A stretch of DNA of 6,823 nt from Actinomycetota bacterium (GTDB lineage: Bacteria > Actinomycetota > Humimicrobiia > Humimicrobiales > Humimicrobiaceae), in assembly GCA_023380915.1 (NCBI GenBank), contig JAMCSM010000134.1, forward strand, positions 1-6,823. Direction: 5' to 3'. Both the position numbers and the translations under genes were made by a program. Positions 1 through 4,707 of this stretch are shown in pieces. Below the pieces are notes generated by a model. That model ran no database searches. It was given only the letters and a program-made list of their open reading frames with translations, and was not told the DNA's origin. The number at the start of each line of letters is the position of its first letter. Positions within the stretch are counted from its first letter, which is position 1.

Positions 1-393
1 TTTGTCCACTTTGTTAAAGGTTTTTCAATTTCAAAAAACTGCTTTTATCCTAAGCCATTTGTGGATTCTGTTACCATTCATCTAAAAAGAAAGGATAATT
101 TTTTTCCTGAAAAAGTTATGCAAAAGATCAGTAGCGCACTTATAAGCAGTATTATTGACAATAATAATCTGATAATTAATTTTACCTGTAATTTTTTCAG
201 GTTTGTTGAAGACTGTTTTTCCCACAGGCGCAAAAAACTGATCAATTCCTTAATTCTTTCCTCAGATCATTACAAAATCATTCAAGATAAGTTATTGTTA
301 AACCTCGAAAATATGAGCTTCAATAAAGATGTAAGGCCCGAAGAGTTAAGCCTTGAAGATTATCTATTGCTCTTTATAAGCATAAAATTTTAG
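1..393 (+). CDS. rsmA: 16S rRNA (adenine(1518)-N6/adenine(1519)-N6)-dimethyltransferase, C-terminal part (5' end outside window)
   Basis: This enzyme (RsmA/KsgA) dimethylates two adjacent adenines in the 3'-terminal helix of 16S rRNA, using S-adenosylmethionine, late in small-subunit assembly. The frame is open from base 1, so only the last 130 codons are present and the Rossmann methyltransferase domain lies upstream. Visible family features are the segment CFYPKPFVDSVTIHLKRK (about residues 14-31 of the fragment), which matches the RsmA 'FxPxPxVDSxxxxL' signature, then FSHRRKKLINSLI (aRRK-type helix of the C-terminal domain), then RPEELSLEDYLLL near the end (family pattern R-x-E-x-L-s-l-e-e-f). 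The stop is TAG at 391-393. A GTG at 61 can serve as a start in a naive search, but the upstream residues belong to the same protein. The identification is firm. The gene ends about 80 nt before the tRNA gene. Confidence 0.93.
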   Translation, partial: FVHFVKGFSISKNCFYPKPFVDSVTIHLKRKDNFFPEKVMQKISSALISSIIDNNNLIINFTCNFFRFVEDCFSHRRKKLINSLILSSDHYKIIQDKLLLNLENMSFNKDVRPEELSLEDYLLLFISIKF

Positions 394-400
394 AGTCATC

Positions 401-463
401 CTATCATAAAAAAATGAATATTAGTATTATTTAATACTATTGTATCATATTAGTTTATGATAG
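401..463. repeat. Nested AT-rich inverted repeats behind rsmA
   Basis: Two perfect inverted repeats are nested. The outer arms are CTATCATAAA (401-410) and TTTATGATAG (454-463), 10 bp. Inside lies TAGTATTA-TT-TAATACTA (422-439), an 8-bp stem with a 2-nt loop. No T-run follows, so this is not a classic intrinsic terminator. It may still end or stabilise the rsmA transcript, or act as a site upstream of the tRNA gene, since the right outer arm overlaps the region where the tRNA -10 element should be (TAGAAT, 461-466). Confidence 0.55.
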
Positions 464-466
464 AAT
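440..466 (+). promoter_or_regulatory. Possible promoter of the class II tRNA
   Basis: TTGTAT (440-445) and TAGAAT (461-466) are separated by 15 nt, and TAGAAT lies 9 nt before the mature tRNA start. The -10 match is good. The -35 match and the short spacer are weak. It is the best candidate in the 80-nt gap, but cotranscription with rsmA is also possible. Confidence 0.3.
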
Positions 467-475
467 GTAAACAGT

Positions 476-559
476 GGAGATGTGGCGGAATTGGTATACG
501 CAATAGATTGGCAGTCTATTAGGTGAAAGCCTGTGTGGGTTCGATTCTCATCATCTCCA
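476..559 (+). tRNA. Class II tRNA with leucine-type body and GGC (Ala-codon) anticodon
   Basis: A full cloverleaf can be drawn by hand. The acceptor stem is GGAGATG (476-482) with CATCTCC (552-558). The D stem is GCG/CGC with loop GAATTGGTATA. The anticodon stem is ATAGA (503-507)/TCTAT (515-519), enclosing the 7-nt loop TTGGCAG with anticodon GGC at 510-512. A long variable arm AGGT-GAAA-GCCT is followed by GT before the T stem. The T arm is GTGGG-TTCGATT-CTCAT. Discriminator A73 is at 559. CCA is not encoded (CCC follows). The D arm, the 2-nt gap between variable arm and T stem, and A73 are leucine traits. The alanine identity pair G3:U70 is absent (A3:U70). A gene finder that trusts the anticodon would call tRNA-Ala(GGC). 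All stems are intact, so decay is not obvious. Whether it is charged with leucine, and whether it acts in translation, is unknown. Confidence 0.88.
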
Positions 560-572
560 CCCGGAAAATAAA

Positions 573-596
573 AAGACGACTCCGAAGAGTCGTCTT
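573..596 (+). terminator. Hairpin behind the class II tRNA, probable terminator
   Basis: A perfect 10-bp stem AAGACGACTC (573-582)/GAGTCGTCTT (587-596) closes on a CGAA tetraloop. It begins 13 nt after the tRNA discriminator base. The 3' side ends in TT, followed by GAAAGCTTTT rather than a continuous T-run, and an A-rich stretch precedes it. It fits an intrinsic terminator or a 3'-end processing barrier for the tRNA precursor. Confidence 0.65.
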
Positions 597-735
597 GAAA
601 GCTTTTCGATTGGCAGTCTTATCTTTTCAATTTGTAATATATAATAATATATTGCAGTATGTCAAGCACAATCTTAAAATTTTCAGCAGTTCAGACTATG
701 GATTACTAAAAAATCTTTTTTTGAAAAGACATGAA
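597..735. other. AT-rich spacer between the two tRNA genes, no supported gene
   Basis: No convincing gene is seen here. The only open frame begins inside the class II tRNA, is rich in hydrophobic and basic residues, and lacks a ribosome binding site, so I reject it. The one notable item is a 12-nt exact copy of the tRNA anticodon-loop region, GATTGGCAGTCT, at 608-619 (original at 506-517). Confidence 0.6.
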
Positions 736-764
736 TTGAATTTTAAAAAAAACTGATATAAAAT
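736..764 (+). promoter_or_regulatory. Promoter of tRNA-Gln
   Basis: TTGAAT (736-741) and TAAAAT (759-764) are 17 nt apart, placing a start near 771, about 15 nt before the mature tRNA. The spacing is ideal and the hexamers match 4/6 and 5/6 of the sigma-70 consensus. Confidence 0.5.
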
Positions 765-785
765 TTATTAGCTTTGTTAGTAAAT

Positions 786-860
786 TGGGGAGTCGCCAAG
801 CGGAAAGGCAACGGGTTTTGGTCCCGTCATCCGGAGGTTCGAATCCTCCCTCCCCAGCCA
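786..860 (+). tRNA. tRNA-Gln (anticodon TTG)
   Basis: This is a standard class I cloverleaf that delivers glutamine to CAA/CAG codons. The acceptor is TGGGGAG (786-792) with CTCCCCA (850-856), including the U1:A72 pair typical of tRNA-Gln. Discriminator G is at 857 and CCA is encoded at 858-860. The anticodon stem ACGGG/CCCGT encloses TTTTGGT, so the anticodon is TTG (818-820). The T arm is GGAGG-TTCGAAT-CCTCC. Its last 21 nt (840-860) recur at 999-1019 and 1158-1178, so the 3' end of this gene appears to have been an integration target. The tRNA itself remains intact. Confidence 0.96.
840..860 (+). other. Putative attachment-site core (attL), 3' end of tRNA-Gln
   Basis: These 21 bp of the tRNA-Gln gene, from the T loop through CCA, are the first of three exact copies. 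The copy next to the recombinase remnant (1158-1178) would be the opposite boundary. The role is inferred from position and identity only. Confidence 0.5.
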
Positions 861-894
861 ATCACTTTAGGATTAAAGAAAAACTATAATCAGA

Positions 895-923
895 GTTTGA
901 ATATAACAGTGCTATATTCAAAC
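895..923. repeat. 11-bp hairpin in repeat unit 1 (copy at 1054-1082)
   Basis: GTTTGAATATA (895-905) and TATATTCAAAC (913-923) form a perfect 11-bp stem with the 7-nt loop ACAGTGC. The second unit has the same structure 159 bp on. No T-run follows on either strand, so a simple terminator is unlikely. It could be a recombinase-binding or folded-RNA element. Confidence 0.75.
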
Positions 924-925
924 AA

Positions 926-1006
926 AGGATTCGAAAGGACGGACTGAATGAAATGAAGGAGTCCGCGGCTCTGCAGCGAACGAAGTGAGACGAAAGACCG
1001 AATCCT
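926..1006. repeat. Long inverted repeat of repeat unit 1 (second copy at 1085-1165)
   Basis: AGGATTCG (926-933) pairs with CGAATCCT (999-1006), and inside lies CGGACT (940-945)/AGTCCG (960-965) with a 14-nt loop. The right outer arm is the T-arm sequence of the tRNA end copy. A transcript reading through tRNA-Gln could therefore pair the unit's AGGATTCG with a tRNA T-arm sequence. Function unknown. Confidence 0.6.
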
Positions 1007-1076
1007 CCCTCCCCAGCCAATCACTTTAGGATTAAAGAAAAACTATAATCAGAGTTTGAATATAACAGTGCTATAT

Positions 1077-1478
1077 TCAAACAAAGGATTCGAAAGGACG
1101 GACTGAATGAAATGAAGGAGTCCGCGGCTCTGCAGCGAACGAAGTGAGACGAAAGACCGAATCCTCCCTCCCCAGCCAGTTTGAACAGTTCTTTATGTTT
1201 ACTAATACATCAAAGGGTTTTTTAAGCTCAAATTCAAGCTTTTTACCTCTTAATTTTAAATTCGAAAGTAAAAAATTAATTAGTGGTCTTTTTTGCTCAA
1301 CTTTAGAACTTTCAAATAATTCTGGTGCTCTAGAACATATATTTAGAAGATTAATAAGTATAATTGAGTAGCTTTCATCGGCTTCAATAACTCTTTTTAA
1401 TTTATCATTTAATTCATATTGTCTTTGCTTTAATTCATACGCTTTTTTATCGTATTCATCTTGAGTAATACTATCCAA
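1077..1478 (-). pseudogene. Serine recombinase C-terminal remnant, truncated at both ends
   Basis: The frame encodes a fragment similar to the C-terminal part of large serine site-specific recombinases. An ITQDEYDKKAYELKQRQYEL helix is followed by a coiled segment, then SRAPELFESSKVEQKRPLIN, and then FLLSNLKLRGKKLEFELKKPFDVL, a pattern recurring in that family. The catalytic N-terminal domain with its serine is absent: an in-frame stop lies at 1509-1511, only about ten codons before the homology starts, and the apparent start is TTG. Recognisable recombinase sequence ends at about 1179, where the gene meets the third copy of the tRNA-Gln 3' end. The rest of the frame (1077-1178) is merely the reverse strand of the 159-bp repeat. 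It is best read as the remnant of an integrated element's recombinase gene lying next to its att site. It is probably inactive. Confidence 0.75.
1158..1178 (+). other. Putative outer attachment-site copy (attR) beside the recombinase remnant
   Basis: This exact 21-bp copy of the tRNA-Gln 3' end (T loop to CCA) sits at the boundary where the 159-bp repeats stop and recombinase-derived sequence starts. A recombinase gene beside an att copy is the classic arrangement of integrative elements. Confidence 0.5.
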
Positions 1479-1575
1479 TCCTCTGGTTTCCGTGGTTTTA
1501 ATTGGAAATTATGGATAAATACCTGTTTTGTACTTGTGGGGTGTGAAAGCAAATTCTTATGAATGTTTTCCTTAC

Positions 1576-2520
1576 TTATATTTTTTTTGAAATATTTTCC
1601 AGTGTTAGACTATCAATAAATAGGGTATCAATTAATTTAGCTCTCATAGCCCCAATTATTGCAAATGTTTTATCAAGTCCAGTGGCTACGACTATTTTAT
1701 TATCTATATTAAATAGGTCTTCTTTGCTGATAGAGATAGCTCTCTCTTTTATTTTGCTGTTGTATATTTTACCATTAATGTCGAAGAAAATATGATGGCT
1801 CTCACCAACAACATTAAAACTTTCAAGTTCTTTAATTTCGTCATCTCTTAGATAATCTTTATAAAGATTACTGATTGACTTGTCATTAAAATAACCAATC
1901 CCAAGCAGGGCTATATTTATTGATTTATGCAAAAGAAAGGTTTTCTTTATGCTGGAACTATTCATTAGAATTTCTTTTATTTCCTTACTGTCTACAATAG
2001 TATCGGAGTTAATAAAATAATAAGAGCCTATAAACATATTTTTCATGCGCCTTACTAAATCCGATGAATTAAACTCAATAGGTATGGTTGCAAAATTGCC
2101 ATTTAGCTGAACTATATCTACATTAATCCTTTTTTTACCCTTGAAATTATTTACAACACTATATATTGTCGATCCCCATGAAATTCCTAAAATATCACTG
2201 TCTTTTAAAACATTTTCAAGGTATTCTGCTGCTTGAATAGCTACAACATTTTTTATTAATTCATTACTATCTGTTTCCTGGACATTTACTGCAAAGACTT
2301 CTCTAATATTAAAAGTATTTTTAATTTCTAATTCCAGGTCATGCAATTTATCAGATGGGTTATTAATAAAAACCTCTATTATACCTGTTTCTCTTCCTTT
2401 TTTTAGCAGTCTTGAAATAGTAGCATAAGATACATTAAAAATCTTTCCTATTTCTCTAAGATCCATATCCTGCTTATAGTACATATGGGCAACTTTAGCA
2501 ATAAGTTCTTCTTCTCTCAT
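1576..2520 (-). CDS. SorC-family sugar-responsive transcriptional regulator
   Basis: This is a DNA-binding regulator of the SorC/DeoR type, 314 residues and full length for the family. Residues 3-50 form the helix-turn-helix: AKVAHMYYKQDMDLREIGKI, then NVSYATISRLLKKGRETGIIEV. The rest is the sugar-phosphate-binding domain, with GISWGSTIYSVV (112-123), LLGIGY (205-210), VVGESHHIFFDINGKIYN (237-254) and VVATGLDKTFAIIGAMRAKL (277-296), all in the expected SorC order. SorC proteins usually form oligomers and change DNA binding when a sugar or sugar phosphate docks. I chose ATG at 2520 because GGATGG lies just upstream. A TTG at 2532 would add four residues but lacks a ribosome binding site. The gene is divergent from the isomerase-transketolase operon, and GTAAAYATTT boxes lie at both starts, so autoregulation and control of the operon are likely. 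The effector is unknown. Confidence 0.92.
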   Translation of the reverse strand: MREEELIAKVAHMYYKQDMDLREIGKIFNVSYATISRLLKKGRETGIIEVFINNPSDKLHDLELEIKNTFNIREVFAVNVQETDSNELIKNVVAIQAAEYLENVLKDSDILGISWGSTIYSVVNNFKGKKRINVDIVQLNGNFATIPIEFNSSDLVRRMKNMFIGSYYFINSDTIVDSKEIKEILMNSSSIKKTFLLHKSINIALLGIGYFNDKSISNLYKDYLRDDEIKELESFNVVGESHHIFFDINGKIYNSKIKERAISISKEDLFNIDNKIVVATGLDKTFAIIGAMRAKLIDTLFIDSLTLENISKKI

Positions 2521-2540
2521 AAATCCATCCAATATTTTAT

Positions 2541-2557
2541 TTTACGTAAACATTTAC
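2541..2557. promoter_or_regulatory. Putative SorC operator over the regulator's own start site
   Basis: Two overlapping dyads are seen: TTTACGTAAA (2541-2550) and GTAAACATTTAC (2546-2557). They cover the predicted start of the leftward promoter (about 2556). The GTAAACATTT core recurs exactly at 5856-5865 and in variant form at three sites before the operon, which points to one binding protein, most simply the adjacent SorC regulator. Confidence 0.5.
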
Positions 2558-2562
2558 AAGAA

Positions 2563-2591
2563 ATTATAAGTTATATTTTTATATTAATCAA
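2563..2591 (-). promoter_or_regulatory. Promoter of the SorC regulator gene
   Basis: On the minus strand, TTGATT (2591-2586) and a perfect TATAAT (2568-2563) are spaced by 17 nt. The start would be near 2556, leaving a leader of about 36 nt. Confidence 0.6.
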
Positions 2592-2645
2592 TATAATTTT
2601 TATCTAATAATGGTAATAATAAGCTTAAAACCATTTTTTTAAATG

Positions 2646-2655
2646 GTAAATATTT
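2646..2655. promoter_or_regulatory. Putative operator box upstream of the operon's -35
   Basis: GTAAATATTT ends 12 nt before the -35 hexamer of the rightward promoter, a position suited to activation or looping. It is a variant of the box at 2546-2555. Confidence 0.4.
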
Positions 2656-2667
2656 AAAAATATTCTA

Positions 2668-2695
2668 TTGACATAAATTTTTATAGATATATAAT
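2668..2695 (+). promoter_or_regulatory. Strong sigma-70-type promoter of the isomerase-transketolase operon
   Basis: Perfect consensus TTGACA (2668-2673) and TATAAT (2690-2695) are separated by 16 nt. The start is expected near 2702, giving a leader of about 47 nt. Such a strong core promoter next to operator boxes over the start site suggests regulation by repression. Confidence 0.82.
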
Positions 2696-2697
2696 GT

Positions 2698-2727
2698 GTA
2701 AATAGTTAAATAATTGTAAATATTTGC
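2698..2727. promoter_or_regulatory. Two putative operator boxes over and just after the operon start site
   Basis: GTAAATAGTTAA (2698-2709) and GTAAATATTTGC (2716-2727) share the GTAAATA core and start 18 nt apart. The first covers the predicted start, the second lies in the early leader. Bound regulator here would block initiation or early elongation. Confidence 0.45.
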
Positions 2728-2748
2728 ATAATCAAATTAAGGAAATTA

Positions 2749-3816
2749 ATGGATAACAGAAGTGAAAAAAAATACATAGTCATTAATGAAATCAAATCCC
2801 AGGGGGAAAAATGGATACAGATAATAAAGGAATATTATAAAGTAGAAAAAGTACTGATCTCCAACATAAAAGATAATTCAATAATTTGCTTTATGGGTAC
2901 CGGTTCTTCTTACAATAACAGTCTTATGGCAGAATTTGCATATAATAAATTAATGAATAAGCAATCTTACTCGATCAACTCATCTGAATACTTATTTAAC
3001 CCCGATGTTTTTATTAAACCGGGTTATGAAAATAAAAAAGTCTTTGCTATTTCCAGAACAGGGGAAACAACTGATACTCTGCTTGCTTTAAAAATGTTAA
3101 AAAAATTAAATATATTTTTAATTTCTTTAACTACCTTTCCAAATAGCAATATTGCAAGAAATAGCAATTTATCAATTGTTTTTGAAGATTTAAGAGAAGA
3201 AAGCATAACTTCAAATCGAGTAGTATCAAGCATTGCACTGTTTCTACTATGTTTGTTTTATAAACTCTGTGGGAAAGAATCGTTAATAGAAAAAATTAAT
3301 GATTACACTGAAACATTTTTTAGTAATTACAACCAGTATTGCAACTATATCTCATCAATAGTAAAAACTATGGATTTTAATAAATTTGTTTTTCTGGGTC
3401 CCGGACCATTTTATAGTATAGCCAGAGAAGCAGCCCTAAAAGTAAGGGAAATGTCGATTACCAATACAGAATTTTGGCCGACCCTGGAATTTAGGCAAGG
3501 GTATAGCACTAATATAGAAGAAGATAATTTAATTATTGCTTACTTATCTAAAACAAATATTGATTTCCAGGTTAAAGCGTGTATGGAACTGGAAAAGGCT
3601 GGAGCAAAAATTTTAGTCATTAGTGACAAAACAAAATTAGAAAGTTATAAAAAGTTTTATGATTATATTCTAGAAGCCAATCTTGGACTGCAAGATGAAT
3701 TACTTTGCCAAGTTTATTATCAATTATTTGGTCAACTTATTGGGTACTACCAGGCACTAAAGAAAAACATCGACCCTTCAAATCCGAAAAATTTAGATTA
3801 TATTGTAAAAATTTAA
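2749..3816 (+). CDS. Double-SIS-domain sugar isomerase (GlmS-isomerase/AgaS-like)
   Basis: This is a 355-residue cytoplasmic protein with two SIS (sugar isomerase) domains, the fold of the GlmS isomerase half and of AgaS. These enzymes interconvert aldose and ketose forms or deaminate amino-sugar phosphates. Domain 1 has GTGSSYNNSLMAEFAY (50-65) and SRTGETTDTLLALK (102-115), the phosphosugar-binding loop. ESITSNRVVSS (151-161) follows. Domain 2 has LGPGPFYSIAREAALKVREM (216-235) and the catalytic-type region EFRQGY (247-252). The tail DPSNPKNLDYIVKI matches the NPxNL end seen in GlmS-like isomerases. There is no glutaminase domain, so it is not a full GlmS. Family members normally read E-[LF]-[RK]-H-G-P where this one has Q250 and Y252, hinting at a different substrate. 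AAGGA at 2739-2743 supports the ATG. It is first in the operon, followed by transketolase genes, so a ketose product is likely. Confidence 0.88.
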   Translation: MDNRSEKKYIVINEIKSQGEKWIQIIKEYYKVEKVLISNIKDNSIICFMGTGSSYNNSLMAEFAYNKLMNKQSYSINSSEYLFNPDVFIKPGYENKKVFAISRTGETTDTLLALKMLKKLNIFLISLTTFPNSNIARNSNLSIVFEDLREESITSNRVVSSIALFLLCLFYKLCGKESLIEKINDYTETFFSNYNQYCNYISSIVKTMDFNKFVFLGPGPFYSIAREAALKVREMSITNTEFWPTLEFRQGYSTNIEEDNLIIAYLSKTNIDFQVKACMELEKAGAKILVISDKTKLESYKKFYDYILEANLGLQDELLCQVYYQLFGQLIGYYQALKKNIDPSNPKNLDYIVKI

Positions 3817-3883
3817 AAAATAACAATTCAAAAAGTTTAAATCTTAAGAAATTTTTTATAATTATTAAAAATTTAAAATAGAT

Positions 3884-4702
3884 ATGAATGTTAAAAATTT
3901 AAAAGAAATTAGTAACAATATAAGAGCCGAAGTTCTGAAAATGACAACAAACGCAAAGTCAGGCCATCCAGGCGGATCGCTTTCCATGGCTGATATACTG
4001 ACGGTGCTTTACTTTGATATCTTAAATCATGATCCTAAAAATCCCCGTTTAAAGCAAAGAGATATATTTATATTATCAAAAGGGCACTGCGCACCTGCAC
4101 TTTATGCTGCTTTAGGACTGTGCGGATATTTTAGCAAAGACGAGTTTAGAAGGCTAAGAAAGCTGGGTTCGGTGCTGCAGGGCCACCCCGATAGTACCAA
4201 AACTCCCGGTGTCGAAGTATCCACAGGTTCACTTGGTAATGGACTGTCTGTTGGTTGTGGAATCGCAGCTTCATCTAAAATTGATGGCAACGTCAGAAAT
4301 ATTTATGTCCTGCTGGGAGACGGTGAATGTGATGAAGGGCAGGTATGGGAAGCTGCTATGTTTGCTTCTCACTACAGACTCGATAACCTAATTGCAATTA
4401 TTGACTTAAACGGATATCAGGTAGATGGGAAAACCTCTGATATTATGAATATAGAGCCTCTAAATAAAAAACTGGAAGCTTTTGGCTGGGAAGTGTTTGA
4501 AATAGATGGACATGATATTAAATCAATAGCCTCTACCTTTAAGATTGCAACCGGTAGTAAGAATGGTAAGTCAAAAGCAGTAATTGCAAAAACTATTAAA
4601 GGCAAAGGTGTGAGCTTTATGGAAAATGAAAATAAATACCATGGGACTCCCTTAAAAGAAGATGAGCTGAGTCTAGCATTAAATGAACTTAAAGAAAGGT
4701 GA
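3884..4702 (+). CDS. Transketolase, N-terminal (thiamine-diphosphate PP-domain) subunit
   Basis: This is the first half of a split transketolase, 272 residues, usual for this subunit. Together with the next gene product it moves a two-carbon glycolaldehyde unit from a ketose to an aldose in the cytoplasm. Visible motifs are SGHPGGSLS (26-34), SKGHCAPALY (65-74), GHPDS (100-104), GSLGNGLSVG (115-124), the thiamine-diphosphate/metal motif GDGECDEGQVWEAAMF (145-160) with the later DLN (N176), and TIKGKGVSFMEN...YHG (237-254). The histidines at 28, 68 and 101 match conserved active-site positions. The start ATG has only a poor ribosome binding site (TTTAAAATAGAT upstream), which is odd beside its well-equipped neighbours. 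It lies 67 nt after the isomerase and is probably cotranscribed with it. It may serve the pentose phosphate pathway in general, or a dedicated sugar route given the context. Confidence 0.95.
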   Translation: MNVKNLKEISNNIRAEVLKMTTNAKSGHPGGSLSMADILTVLYFDILNHDPKNPRLKQRDIFILSKGHCAPALYAALGLCGYFSKDEFRRLRKLGSVLQGHPDSTKTPGVEVSTGSLGNGLSVGCGIAASSKIDGNVRNIYVLLGDGECDEGQVWEAAMFASHYRLDNLIAIIDLNGYQVDGKTSDIMNIEPLNKKLEAFGWEVFEIDGHDIKSIASTFKIATGSKNGKSKAVIAKTIKGKGVSFMENENKYHGTPLKEDELSLALNELKER

Positions 4703-4707
4703 GCAAT

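Larger units (their letters stand above)
840..1178. repeat. 159-bp tandem repeat (two full units plus 21 bp) seeded by the tRNA-Gln 3' end
   Basis: Two units (840-998 and 999-1157) look identical base for base, and a third partial unit is only the first 21 bp (1158-1178). Each unit starts with the T-loop-to-CCA end of tRNA-Gln, then holds 138 bp not found elsewhere in the window. The match starts at 840, since 839 and 998 differ, and ends at 1178, since 1179 and 1020 differ. Identical units imply recent duplication or an assembly effect. Repeated tRNA 3' ends are the usual mark of site-specific integration, so the units could be successive tiny insertions or a unit amplified by recombination between att copies. 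Each unit contains two inverted repeats, described separately. No protein is encoded. Confidence 0.92.

Noticed and set aside
476..559. Ordinary tRNA-Ala(GGC)
   Set aside because: The long variable arm and absence of the G3:U70 pair do not fit alanine tRNA. Only the anticodon suggests it.
523..756. Plus-strand open frame of 77 codons beginning in the class II tRNA
   Set aside because: It starts inside an intact tRNA, crosses the terminator-like hairpin, has no ribosome binding site and resembles no family.
840..1178. CRISPR array
   Set aside because: Unit length is 159 bp with identical bodies and no spacer diversity, and no cas genes are seen. It is a tandem duplication with tRNA ends.
1144..1371. 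Plus-strand open frame of 75 codons
   Set aside because: It is antisense to the recombinase remnant and begins in the repeat. The minus strand carries the recognisable protein.
4102..4605. Short frames on both strands within the transketolase N-terminal gene
   Set aside because: They lie entirely inside a confidently identified gene and have no family resemblance.
4699..4707. GTG start for the transketolase C-terminal subunit overlapping the upstream stop
   Set aside because: The AAAGGTGAG site is placed to serve ATG at 4708. The three extra residues fall outside the conserved domain.
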